A stretch of DNA of 64,000 nt from Pseudomonas sp. Tri1 (GTDB lineage: Bacteria > Pseudomonadota > Gammaproteobacteria > Pseudomonadales > Pseudomonadaceae): contig NZ_CP072913.1 in assembly GCF_017968885.1 (NCBI RefSeq), positions 1,906,001 through 1,970,000 on the forward strand, in the 5' to 3' direction. The notes under the pieces were generated by a model. It saw nothing but the letters and a program-made list of their open reading frames with translations, had not been told where the DNA came from and did no database searches. Both the position numbers and the translations under genes were made by a program. Shown one piece after another: positions 8,036-16,624 of the stretch. Positions within the stretch are counted from its first letter, which is position 1. Each line of letters starts with the position of its first letter.

Positions 8036-9289
8036 ATGCCGGAGAGCAAGCTGAATATCTTGGTGGTCACGCAGTATTTCTGGCCGGAAAACATGCGGAT
8101 CAACGATCTGGTGCGTGATCTCACCGAAAAGGGCCATTCGGTTACGGTGCTCACTGGAGTGCCCAATTATCCCGAAGGCCAGGTGTTCGAAGCGTACAGG
8201 TCAGCACCTGAGCAGTTTACTGAATACCATGGTGCCCGCATTGTGCGGGTTCCCATGATCCCGCGCGGAAAGCGCAGTATTCAGTTGATTCTCAACTACC
8301 TGAGTTTTTTTACCAGCGCTTCGACCATCGGTAGTTATGCGCTGCGGGGACGTGCTTTCGATGCAATATTCGTCTACGCAGTGTCTCCCATCATGGCGGC
8401 TATTCCTGCCTTGGTCATCGGGCGTTTGAAAAATGCCCCCGTATTGATTTGGGTTCTGGATTTGTGGCCGGAAACCCTAAGAGCGGTTGGCGTGCTGAAA
8501 AAGCCGGCGTTGTTATCCGTGGTTGGCCGCATGGTGTCGTGGATCTATAACCGCGCCGACTACCTGCTGCTGCAATCGAACGGCTTCCTCGAAAACGTCA
8601 AAGGCTACTGTACTCGTCCCATAGACCCGAAGCGCCTGATCTATTTCCCAAGTTGGGCTGAAGACGATTTCTCTGCGACTTCGAATCATTCGGACTCGAT
8701 ACTTGCACGCGATGACTCGGTGTTTACCGTGGTGTTTGCCGGGAATCTAGGCGAGGCCCAGGATTTTCCTGCAGTGCTGGACGCCGCTGAACAATTGCGT
8801 GGGAAAGTCGCCGTGCGTTGGGCCATCGTGGGTGATGGCCGCATGAGTCAGTGGCTGAACCAACAAGTAAGTGCGCGAGGCTTGGATAACGTACTGCTCC
8901 TGGGCAGACATCCGTTGAAAGCCATGCCGGCCTTGTTCGCCAACGCCGATGCATTGTTGGTGTCGCTGAAGACCAATGATGTGTTTGAAAAAACCATTCC
9001 CGGCAAAGTCCAGGCTTACCTGGCCTCGGGCAGACCTCTGCTGGGCATGATCAATGGCGAAGCCGCTCGGGTAATCAATGAGTCGGGTGCGGGGTTTACT
9101 TGTGCATCCGGTGATGCAGATGGTCTGGCACGTATCACTCAGGCTCTGGCTGACACAGCCCCATCCCAACTTATGGTCATGGGAGAGAGTGGTCGTGACT
9201 ATTACCTTCAGCATTACTCCAAACAGCGCTTGCTGGCGCGTTTGGAAGATATCTTCAGAAAAGCCACGCTACGGAAGGTGAACCACTGA
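8036..9289 (+). CDS. wbuB: Glycosyltransferase family 4, WbuB-like (probable L-FucNAc/L-FucNAm transferase)
   Basis: GT-B fold glycosyltransferase of about 417 residues. The N terminus ILVVTQYFWPENMRINDL and the C-terminal donor-binding region (KTIPGKVQAYLASGRP) are characteristic of WbuB/WbjE transferases, which follow fnlABC in other clusters and add the L-FucNAc-type sugar to the lipid-linked O unit at the cytoplasmic membrane. An ATG at 8006 overlaps fnlC; I prefer 8036 because the homologous N terminus begins there, but neither has a strong Shine-Dalgarno. The stop overlaps the next start as TGATG. Donor specificity is inferred from gene order. Confidence 0.82.
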   Translation: MPESKLNILVVTQYFWPENMRINDLVRDLTEKGHSVTVLTGVPNYPEGQVFEAYRSAPEQFTEYHGARIVRVPMIPRGKRSIQLILNYLSFFTSASTIGSYALRGRAFDAIFVYAVSPIMAAIPALVIGRLKNAPVLIWVLDLWPETLRAVGVLKKPALLSVVGRMVSWIYNRADYLLLQSNGFLENVKGYCTRPIDPKRLIYFPSWAEDDFSATSNHSDSILARDDSVFTVVFAGNLGEAQDFPAVLDAAEQLRGKVAVRWAIVGDGRMSQWLNQQVSARGLDNVLLLGRHPLKAMPALFANADALLVSLKTNDVFEKTIPGKVQAYLASGRPLLGMINGEAARVINESGAGFTCASGDADGLARITQALADTAPSQLMVMGESGRDYYLQHYSKQRLLARLEDIFRKATLRKVNH

Positions 9290-10254
9290 TGCAGCGCAGT
9301 ATTCTTGTGACCGGGGCGAGCGGGTTTGTTGGTGGTGCGTTACTTGAAAGGCTGCAAACAGACTCCGGGAAGTCTGTCATTGCGGTCGTTCGAGGCGATC
9401 GTCATTTACCGATACCCGTCAGTACTGTGCGGATCGAAGCATTCTCCCAGCAAACTCAATGGCAACCGCATCTGGCCAATGTGGATACGGTCATTCATTG
9501 TGCCGCTCGTGTGCATGTGATGAACGATACGGAAGCTGATCCTCTGGCGGTCTTTCGGCAGGTCAACGTGGAAGGCACGCTCAATTTTGCAAGGCAGGCG
9601 GCCGAGGCCGGTGTACGTCGCTTTATTTTTATCAGTTCCATCAAAGTGAATGGGGAATGCACATCGCCCGGTCAACCCTACGCCGCGGACGATATGCCTG
9701 CGCCAGCGGATCCGTACGGTGTTTCCAAGCAGGAAGCCGAGCAAGGTCTGCGACAGATGGCGCGGACGACTGGAATGGAAGTGGTCATCATTCGGCCTGT
9801 CCTGGTGTATGGGCCGGGTGTGAAGGCCAATTTCCTGAGCATGATGCGTTGGCTGGACAAGGGTGCCCCTTTGCCGTTTGGTGCCATAGATAATCGTCGC
9901 AGCCTGGTGAGCATCGACAATTTGGTCGACCTGATCGTGACGTGCATCGACCACCCTGCGGCGGCGAATCAGACATTTCTGGTCAGTGATGGAGAAGATC
10001 TGTCGACCACAGCGTTGCTCAGTCGGATGGCCCGTGCGCTGGGCAAGCCTGCCCGGTTGATTCCGATCCCCAGCTGGATACTTGAGTGCGGCGCCCGCAT
10101 GCTGGGCAGAAAAGCACTGTCCCAGCGCCTGTGTGGTTCGCTGCAGGTCAATATCGAGAAAACCCGCACGCTTTTGAATTGGAACCCTCCCGTGAGTGTC
10201 GATGATGCATTGGCCAAGACCGCACGGCATTTCAGGATGAATCAAGCGAAATGA
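9289..10254 (+). CDS. wbpV: NAD-dependent epimerase/4-ketoreductase, WbpV-like
   Basis: Extended SDR of 321 residues with the Rossmann motif GASGFVGG at the N terminus and a catalytic Ser/Tyr/Lys set visible as SSIKVN and YGVSKQEAEQ. Proteins of this type placed just before wbpL reduce the 4-keto sugar made by WbpM to UDP-D-QuiNAc or UDP-D-FucNAc, the first sugar loaded on undecaprenyl phosphate. Coupled to both neighbours by overlapping stop/start codons (9289 and 10251). Which epimer it makes cannot be read from the sequence. Confidence 0.8.
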   Translation: MQRSILVTGASGFVGGALLERLQTDSGKSVIAVVRGDRHLPIPVSTVRIEAFSQQTQWQPHLANVDTVIHCAARVHVMNDTEADPLAVFRQVNVEGTLNFARQAAEAGVRRFIFISSIKVNGECTSPGQPYAADDMPAPADPYGVSKQEAEQGLRQMARTTGMEVVIIRPVLVYGPGVKANFLSMMRWLDKGAPLPFGAIDNRRSLVSIDNLVDLIVTCIDHPAAANQTFLVSDGEDLSTTALLSRMARALGKPARLIPIPSWILECGARMLGRKALSQRLCGSLQVNIEKTRTLLNWNPPVSVDDALAKTARHFRMNQAK

Positions 10255-11267
10255 TGCACTTCTGGTTATTTGCCTCTGTCACGGTGGCTTCGCTGCTCAT
10301 GACGGCGGGACTACGTCGTTATGCCTTGGCGCGTAGCATCATCGATATCCCGAATGCGCGCAGCTCCCACAGTATTCCGACAGCCCGGGGCGGAGGAGTC
10401 GCCATAGTCGTGGCCTTTCTGCTGACATTGCCTTTGCTGGGTCTACTGGGTCTGGTGTCGCTCCACTACCTGGTGGCGTTAGGTGGGGCAGGTGCTCTGG
10501 TCGCCATCGTGGGTTTCATGGATGACCATGGGCATATTGCAGCACGGTGGCGATTGCTTGGGCATTTCAGTGCGGCGGTCTGGGCACTGTTATGGCTTAA
10601 AGGTCTGGCACCCTTGAACCTGTTCGGTATGACCTTGGATTTATCTTGGTTTGGGCATGTCTTGGCTGCTTTTTATCTGGTCTGGGTTCTCAACCTGTAT
10701 AACTTCATGGACGGTATTGATGGTATCGCCAGTGTAGAAGCAGTGCTGGCCTGCCTGGGGGCGAGTGCTCTCTACGTATTGTCGGGTTTCACCGACCTGA
10801 TCTGGCCTCCATTGATCCTGGCGGCCGCCGTGCTGGGCTTTCTGTTTTGGAACTTCCCACCCGCGAAAATCTTTATGGGAGACGCGGGCAGTGGCTTCTT
10901 GGGTATCACGCTTGGGATCATGTCTCTGCAAGCTGCCTGGGTCTCCCCGGTCTTGTTGTGGGCTTGGCTGATCCTGTTGGGAGTGTTTATCGTCGATGCG
11001 ACTGTCACCCTGGTCCGGCGGTTTTTTCGGGGTGATAAAGTCTACGAGGCGCACCGCAGTCATGCTTATCAGTTTGCCTCCCGCCGTTATGGTCGCCATC
11101 GTCCTGTCACACTGGCAGTCGCTGCGATCAACGTGTTGTGGTTGTTTCCCTTGGCGTGGTGCGTCGTGGTCTTGAAGTTGGACGGACTGACAGGCGTGGC
11201 GTTGGCCTATGTGCCTCTGGTGTTACTGGCCTTGAAGTTCAAGGCTGGTCAGTTGGAGGGCGCTTGA
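10251..11267 (+). CDS. wbpL: Undecaprenyl-phosphate HexNAc-1-phosphate transferase WbpL (initiating transferase)
   Basis: Polytopic inner-membrane protein of the MraY/WecA family (338 residues, about ten membrane segments) that starts O-antigen synthesis by transferring a HexNAc-1-phosphate to undecaprenyl phosphate. Family motifs are present: an N-terminal DIPNARSSHSIPTARGGG segment, the Asp pair in GFMDDHG, NLYNFMDGIDGIA, and the loop motif GDAGSGFLG. The C-terminal loop EAHRSHAYQ also fits WbpL. In Pseudomonas the preferred substrates are UDP-D-FucNAc or UDP-D-QuiNAc, consistent with wbpV before it and wbpM after it. Confidence 0.9.
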   Translation: MMHFWLFASVTVASLLMTAGLRRYALARSIIDIPNARSSHSIPTARGGGVAIVVAFLLTLPLLGLLGLVSLHYLVALGGAGALVAIVGFMDDHGHIAARWRLLGHFSAAVWALLWLKGLAPLNLFGMTLDLSWFGHVLAAFYLVWVLNLYNFMDGIDGIASVEAVLACLGASALYVLSGFTDLIWPPLILAAAVLGFLFWNFPPAKIFMGDAGSGFLGITLGIMSLQAAWVSPVLLWAWLILLGVFIVDATVTLVRRFFRGDKVYEAHRSHAYQFASRRYGRHRPVTLAVAAINVLWLFPLAWCVVVLKLDGLTGVALAYVPLVLLALKFKAGQLEGA

Positions 11268-11362
11268 GTACCCGGGTAAAGATGTGAAATGGGTCATGGA
11301 CGGCTGTCACCAGGCAGCCCGACATAACGAGAATTGGGCAGGAACAAGGTGCTGGAAACTTC

Positions 11363-13372
11363 ATGGATAGATTTCGCGTTGCATTGCTGGGCCTGTCGCA
11401 TCGGCAGAAGCGCCTGCTCCAGGTCATGACCGATGTGCTGTTGGTCTGGGCCTCCTTGTGGTTGGCGTTCGTGGTGCGCCTTGGTTTCGACGAGATGATC
11501 AATCCGTTCACCACCCACCCATGGCTGCTTGTCAGTGCTTCTCTGATTGCTATCCCATTGTTCGTTCGTTTTGGTATGTACCGAGCCGTCATGCGTTACC
11601 TGGGTAACGATGCCTTGATCGCAATCATCAAGGCAGTCAGCTTGAGCGCGTTGGTATTGGCGCTCGTGGTGTATTGGGGCTCCTCCTACATGGAGGCTGT
11701 CCCACGTTCAGTCATCTTCAATTACTGGTGGCTTAGCCTGGTGATGATCGGCGGTTTGAGATTGCTCATGCGCCAGTATTTCATGGGCGATTGGTTCATT
11801 CCCTCCCATCACGTTCCCTTCGTCAACCGCAACACCAGTCTTACCAAGGTAGCGATCTATGGCGCCGGTGCCGCCGGTAACCAATTGGTGGCGGCCTTGC
11901 GCATTGGCCGAGATATGCAGCCGGTGGCTTTTATCGATGACGATGACAGTATCGAAAATCGAATGATCTCGGGTTTGCAGGTGTTCAAGCCCAAGCATAT
12001 CCAGAAGATGATTGAACTCACTGGCGCACAAGAAGTGTTGCTGGCCGTGCCCTCGGCGAGTCGCGCGCGTCGCCGTGAAATCCTGGAGTATCTGGAAAGC
12101 TATCCACTGCACGTACGCAGTGTCCCGGGTTTCATGGATCTGGCCAGCGGCCGTGTAAAAGTCGGCGATATCCAGGAAGTCGACATTGCCGACTTGTTGG
12201 GGCGAGATGCGGTGCCTGCACAACCCGCGCTTCTTTCACGTTGCATTCGGGGAAAGATCGTTCTGGTCACGGGGGCGGGTGGGTCGATCGGCTCTGAGCT
12301 CTGCCGTCAGATTCTCGCCCTGGAGCCATCCACTTTGCTGTTGTTCGATCACAGTGAGTTCAACCTCTACAGTATCTTTACTGAGCTGGAAGAGACCATT
12401 ATTCGTCAATCGATCCCCGTGATCTTGTTGCCGATTCTGGGGTCGGTGCGTAACGCGGATAAATTATTCGACCTCATGAGTTCCTGGAGCGTCGAGACGG
12501 TGTATCACGCGGCAGCCTATAAGCATGTACCCCTGGTGGAGCACAACATCGCCGAAGGCATGCTCAATAATGTCATCGGTACTTTGAACACCGCCCAAGC
12601 GGCCTTGAAGGCCCAGGTCGAAAATTTCGTGCTCATTTCCACGGACAAGGCTGTGCGTCCGACTAACGTCATGGGCAGCACCAAGCGTCTGGCTGAAATG
12701 GTCCTGCAGGCACTGAGTCAAGAGCTTGCACCGGTGCTGCTCGGAGACAGTGGTAATGTTGCGCGGGTCAATAAAACCCGCTTCGTGATGGTGCGTTTCG
12801 GTAATGTACTGGGGTCGTCCGGCTCGGTTATTCCGCGTTTTCGACAGCAGATCAAATCCGGCGGGCCCATTACCGTTACACATCCCAATATCACCCGATA
12901 TTTCATGACCATTCCAGAGGCCGCCCAGCTAGTGATTCAGGCGGGCTCCATGGGGCGAGGAGGGGATGTGTTTGTGCTGGACATGGGGGAACCGGTAAAA
13001 ATCGCCGAATTGGCTGAAAAGATGGTGCATCTTTCTGGCTTGAATGTGCGCTCCGAGAAGAACGTCCACGGTGATATTGCCATTGAGTTCACTGGTTTAC
13101 GGCCAGGTGAGAAACTCTATGAGGAGCTGCTGATCGGTGACAACGTGATCGCGACCCAGCACCCCATGATCATGAGTGCCCATGAAGACCATCTGCCATG
13201 GGAGCAACTCAAGACTACATTGGATGAACTGATGGTCGCCATTGCCAAGGACGAATATTCACGGGTCCGGATGCTGCTCCGCGAGATCGTAAGCGGCTAT
13301 AAGCCCGAAGGAGAGATCGTCGATTGGATATTCCAACAACGCCGCTTGGCTCCAAAATACAAGGATCGTTGA
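11363..13372 (+). CDS. wbpM: UDP-GlcNAc C6 dehydratase WbpM, first copy
   Basis: Membrane-anchored nucleotide-sugar 4,6-dehydratase. Four hydrophobic segments in the first 150 residues are followed by a CoA-binding-like domain (GAGAAGNQLVAAL) and the catalytic SDR domain starting at VLVTGAGGSIGSE; the active-site region is STDKAVRPTNVMGSTKR with Met in place of Tyr. It supplies UDP-4-keto-6-deoxy-GlcNAc for the D-QuiNAc/D-FucNAc branch. Length of 669 matches known WbpM. A second, highly similar full-length copy follows after a 632-bp spacer. Start ATG 11363 lacks a strong ribosome site. Confidence 0.9.
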   Translation: MDRFRVALLGLSHRQKRLLQVMTDVLLVWASLWLAFVVRLGFDEMINPFTTHPWLLVSASLIAIPLFVRFGMYRAVMRYLGNDALIAIIKAVSLSALVLALVVYWGSSYMEAVPRSVIFNYWWLSLVMIGGLRLLMRQYFMGDWFIPSHHVPFVNRNTSLTKVAIYGAGAAGNQLVAALRIGRDMQPVAFIDDDDSIENRMISGLQVFKPKHIQKMIELTGAQEVLLAVPSASRARRREILEYLESYPLHVRSVPGFMDLASGRVKVGDIQEVDIADLLGRDAVPAQPALLSRCIRGKIVLVTGAGGSIGSELCRQILALEPSTLLLFDHSEFNLYSIFTELEETIIRQSIPVILLPILGSVRNADKLFDLMSSWSVETVYHAAAYKHVPLVEHNIAEGMLNNVIGTLNTAQAALKAQVENFVLISTDKAVRPTNVMGSTKRLAEMVLQALSQELAPVLLGDSGNVARVNKTRFVMVRFGNVLGSSGSVIPRFRQQIKSGGPITVTHPNITRYFMTIPEAAQLVIQAGSMGRGGDVFVLDMGEPVKIAELAEKMVHLSGLNVRSEKNVHGDIAIEFTGLRPGEKLYEELLIGDNVIATQHPMIMSAHEDHLPWEQLKTTLDELMVAIAKDEYSRVRMLLREIVSGYKPEGEIVDWIFQQRRLAPKYKDR

Positions 13373-14004
13373 GTTATTCCTGATGGGGCACTTCGTCGGT
13401 CGATAAGTGTGAGCGCTGTGAGGTTCGGAAGTGAGTCGCAGTCGGGCCGATGTCTCATGGGGTGCCAGCTACTTTATGTACTGCCGCTGGTGCTTGCGAC
13501 TCAGGCTGCTACGCTATCCCCTATCATGGAATCGTCGCAGCTAGAGCGACTGGTACGGATTGACCTGAGTGTGAACAGCAGCACTGCGTCAAGATTTTGA
13601 TCGATACCATCGCCGGACGGCTACCCTCCCATAGCAGCTGTCGTCTCACCGTCCATTGCCAGAGTATCCTCCTGGCTTTGCAATCTACTGATCTGACCAT
13701 GGTCGTGGGCTCCTTGGGGCAGTAACATACGCGCGCCAGCTGTCTACTCCCCCTTGTGCGATGGTCTGTATCCGCTGGTGGTTGCCTGTGGTTGGGTGAG
13801 TCTCCTGCTGTGGAGGCTGGTGCGATATGCGCGCGCAGATGATGTTGGCCGCTCAAATTCCATGCTGGAGCTCGAGACGGTCTAATCTGGATGCTGGTGC
13901 AGTTTCGTTTTCAAATGACCGTTTTTATCAAGTGATGTGACTCGCTGCTACGTACAATAGAAACGGATTTGCGACAGGAGCGGGCCAAGGTGCGTAAGAG
14001 GTTT
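13373..14004 (+). other. 632-bp spacer between the two wbpM copies, no intact gene
   Basis: No convincing reading frame on either strand. Short frames (such as one at 13409-13600 ending LERLVRIDLSV) are interrupted by stops and resemble nothing I can name; they may be eroded coding sequence. The last part (about 13920-13985) becomes AT-rich and has a possible -10 element TACAAT at 13953-13958, so the second wbpM could have its own promoter here. No inverted repeats typical of an IS end were found. Confidence 0.5.
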
Positions 14005-15999
14005 ATGGATAAGTTAAGAATAGCCTTGCTGGGATTGCCAAGACACCATAAACGCGCGATCCAAGTGGCGACGGATGTAATATTAGTCTGGACTGCCCTG
14101 TGGCTGGCGTTCATTGTTCGACTGGGGTTCGAGGTATTGACCAGCCCGGTCACCACACATCTTTGGCTTTTCGCATCGGCTCCACTGGTTGCCATTCCGA
14201 TTTTCATTCGCTTTGGCATGTATCGCGCCGTCATGCGTTATTTTGGTAACGACGCGTTGATCACCATTTGCAAAGCGGTGAGTCTCTCGGCTTTGTTACT
14301 GGCGCTTGTTGTGTATTGGTACAGCAACCATAAAACAGTGGTACCTCGATCGATCATATTCAACTATTGGTGGCTGAGCCTGATCATGATTGGCGGTTTA
14401 CGCCTGGTGATGCGGCAATATTTCCTCGGTGACTGGTTTACCGCAGCACAGCATGTCCCGTTTACCAATCGTGACGATGGCCTGCCCAAGGTTGCCATTT
14501 ATGGTGCCGGCGCCGCAGGTAACCAACTAGTGGCTGCATTGCGTATGGGACGGGTGATGCGGCCGGTTGCGTTCATTGACGATGACCACAGCATCGCCGA
14601 CCGAGTTATTGCAGGGTTGCAGGTCTACCAACCCAAACATATTCAAAAGATGATTGATACAACCGGTGCGCAGGAAATTTTGCTGGCGGTACCTTCTTCC
14701 TCCCGAGGCCGTCGTCGAGAGATATTAACGCTGCTTGAGAGGTTTCCGCTGCATGTACGCAGCGTCCCGGGTTTTATGGATCTGGCCAGCGGCCGGGTCA
14801 AGGTCGATGACATTCAGGAAGTAGATATCGCCGACCTCCTCGGGCGCGATGCAGTGCCAGCCCAAGCAGATTTGCTTAAACATTGCATCACAGGACAGTC
14901 CGTTCTAGTGACAGGGGCAGGGGGATCAATTGGCTCCGAACTTTGTCGGCAAATCCTGACGCTGAAGCCAACAACGTTGCTGCTTTTCGAGCATAGCGAA
15001 TTCAATCTCTATAGCATTTTGTCCGAACTTGAACCTCGCCTCGTTCGGGAGTCGTTGTCCGTTCGGTTGTTGCCTATCCTGGGCTCGGTCCGGGATCAGA
15101 GCAAGTTACTGGATGTGATGAAAACCTGGAATGTCGACACGGTCTATCATGCCGCCGCTTATAAACATGTCCCGATGGTTGAGCACAATATCGCCGAAGG
15201 CGTCCTGAACAATGTGATCGGGACGTTGAACACGGCTCAGGCTGCATTGCAGGCGGGTGTGTCGAACTTCGTCTTGATCTCCACAGACAAGGCTGTGCGC
15301 CCGACCAATGTAATGGGCAGCACCAAGCGGCTTGCGGAAATGACGTTGCAGGCTCTTAGTCGCGAGCTCGCCCCGGTGCTGTTTGGCGATAAGGCCAATG
15401 TTTCTCGCGTCAATAAAACCCGTTTTACGATGGTCCGATTCGGCAACGTGCTGGGCTCGTCCGGGTCGGTTATTCCGTTGTTCCATAAACAGATTAAATC
15501 CGGTGGGCCGCTGACCGTCACCCATCCGAAGATCACGCGCTATTTCATGACCATTCCCGAAGCCGCTCAGTTGGTGATTCAGGCGGGCTCCATGGGGTTG
15601 GGTGGGGATGTGTTCGTGCTGGATATGGGGGAGCCGGTGAGGATTGTCGAGCTGGCGGAAAAAATGATTCATTTGTCTGGTTTGAGTATCCGTTCGGAGA
15701 AAAACCCCCACGGAGACATCTCAATTAAGTTCACGGGCCTTCGGCCAGGCGAGAAGCTTTACGAAGAGTTGCTGATTGGTGACAACGTCGTCGCGACCCA
15801 GCACCCGATGATCATGAGTGCCAACGAAGATCATCTGCCTTGGGATGTGCTTAAGGAGAGCCTGTCTGAGCTGCTCTCTGCCATCGAGCGTGATGACTAC
15901 ACCAGGGTTCGTCAGTTGCTTAGGAATACGGTCAGTGGGTATGCCCCGGACGGCGAGATTGTCGACTGGATCTACCAGCAGCGCCGCCTTGAACCCTGA
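14005..15999 (+). CDS. wbpM: UDP-GlcNAc C6 dehydratase WbpM, second copy (next to comEA)
   Basis: Full-length paralogue (664 residues) of the preceding gene with the same layout: four N-terminal membrane segments, GAGAAGNQLVAAL nucleotide-binding domain, catalytic GAGGSIGSE domain and Met-containing active site NVMGSTKR. The two copies align along the whole length with many conservative differences, so this is an old or independently acquired duplicate, not a recent tandem duplication. An upstream ATG at 13969 is in frame, but ATG 14005 has AGAGG four bases before it and aligns with the start of the first copy. wbpM beside comEA is the usual end of the O-antigen locus in this genus, so this is likely the resident copy. 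Confidence 0.9.
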   Translation: MDKLRIALLGLPRHHKRAIQVATDVILVWTALWLAFIVRLGFEVLTSPVTTHLWLFASAPLVAIPIFIRFGMYRAVMRYFGNDALITICKAVSLSALLLALVVYWYSNHKTVVPRSIIFNYWWLSLIMIGGLRLVMRQYFLGDWFTAAQHVPFTNRDDGLPKVAIYGAGAAGNQLVAALRMGRVMRPVAFIDDDHSIADRVIAGLQVYQPKHIQKMIDTTGAQEILLAVPSSSRGRRREILTLLERFPLHVRSVPGFMDLASGRVKVDDIQEVDIADLLGRDAVPAQADLLKHCITGQSVLVTGAGGSIGSELCRQILTLKPTTLLLFEHSEFNLYSILSELEPRLVRESLSVRLLPILGSVRDQSKLLDVMKTWNVDTVYHAAAYKHVPMVEHNIAEGVLNNVIGTLNTAQAALQAGVSNFVLISTDKAVRPTNVMGSTKRLAEMTLQALSRELAPVLFGDKANVSRVNKTRFTMVRFGNVLGSSGSVIPLFHKQIKSGGPLTVTHPKITRYFMTIPEAAQLVIQAGSMGLGGDVFVLDMGEPVRIVELAEKMIHLSGLSIRSEKNPHGDISIKFTGLRPGEKLYEELLIGDNVVATQHPMIMSANEDHLPWDVLKESLSELLSAIERDDYTRVRQLLRNTVSGYAPDGEIVDWIYQQRRLEP

Positions 16000-16113
16000 T
16001 TGTTACACACGCTGTAACGTACACATTTTTGACAGCGAATCATCATCGCCTAAGTTTGAGAAGCAGCTTCGGAAAAGCTGCTTCTTTCTTAACGATGTCA
16101 TGGAGCGTCACTT

Positions 16114-16449
16114 ATGCGTACAGGCTATTTCTACTCTCTGGTTTTTGCCCTTCTGACTAGCGCCTCTATAGCGGTAATCGCCGCGCCTGTGGTCAAACCC
16201 GAGACGATGGCTGCACCGCAAACATTGGAAGTATCGGCAAAATCGCAAAGTGCCAAGGTTGATCTTAACGGGGCGGATGCCGCGACTCTGCAACGCGAGT
16301 TGACTGGGATAGGCAAGGCTAAGGCCGAGGCGATTGTTGCGTACCGTGAGAGTAATGGGGCCTTCTCGTCGGTGGAGGAGTTGCTGGAGGTCAAGGGTAT
16401 TGGCAAGGCGCTTCTGGAGAGGAATCGCGACAAGCTGGAAGTGAACTGA
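16114..16449 (+). CDS. comEA: ComEA-family helix-hairpin-helix DNA-binding protein
   Basis: Small exported protein (111 residues) with a signal peptide ending near AIAAPVV and a C-terminal double helix-hairpin-helix domain (VDLNGADAATLQRELTGIG, then VKGIGKALLERNRDKLE). ComEA proteins bind incoming double-stranded DNA in the periplasm during transformation; in Pseudomonas the short form is of uncertain function. ATG has GGAG eight bases upstream. A strong intrinsic terminator follows at 16464-16492. Its position downstream of wbpM marks the conserved flank of the O-antigen cluster. Confidence 0.85.
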   Translation: MRTGYFYSLVFALLTSASIAVIAAPVVKPETMAAPQTLEVSAKSQSAKVDLNGADAATLQRELTGIGKAKAEAIVAYRESNGAFSSVEELLEVKGIGKALLERNRDKLEVN

Positions 16450-16463
16450 GGTGAGGTAGCGAG

Positions 16464-16494
16464 AAAGGCCAGTCGGGATGACTGGCCTTTTTGC
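16464..16494 (+). terminator. Intrinsic terminator after comEA
   Basis: Perfect 11-bp stem AAAGGCCAGTC / GACTGGCCTTT with loop GGGAT, followed by T residues. Ends the comEA (and perhaps wbpM) transcript. Confidence 0.85.
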
Positions 16495-16595
16495 GTTCTG
16501 GTGATAGACGCCTAGGAAGATGATTGTGGCTGAGATCCAGCCTCAGGACGTCGGCATGGCGATATGGCACAAATTGTGATTACCCATTGCCAATC

Positions 16596-16610
16596 GATTG
16601 TTGAACAATC
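16596..16610. promoter_or_regulatory. Probable autoregulatory operator of the GntR/FCD regulator
   Basis: Perfect palindrome GATTGTT-G-AACAATC. Its core TTGTTGAACAA fits the TNGTNNNACNA pattern known for FadR/FCD-subfamily GntR proteins. It lies 15 bases before the preferred ATG of the regulator gene, where binding would block transcription or initiation. Confidence 0.7.
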
Positions 16611-16624
16611 TCGAGCCCTTGAAC

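Noticed and set aside
13373..14004. IS remnant between wbpM copies
   Set aside because: No terminal inverted repeats, target duplication or transposase-like frame could be seen.
16560..16580. TGGCAC sequence considered as a sigma-54 promoter
   Set aside because: The required GC element (TTGC) is missing at the correct spacing.
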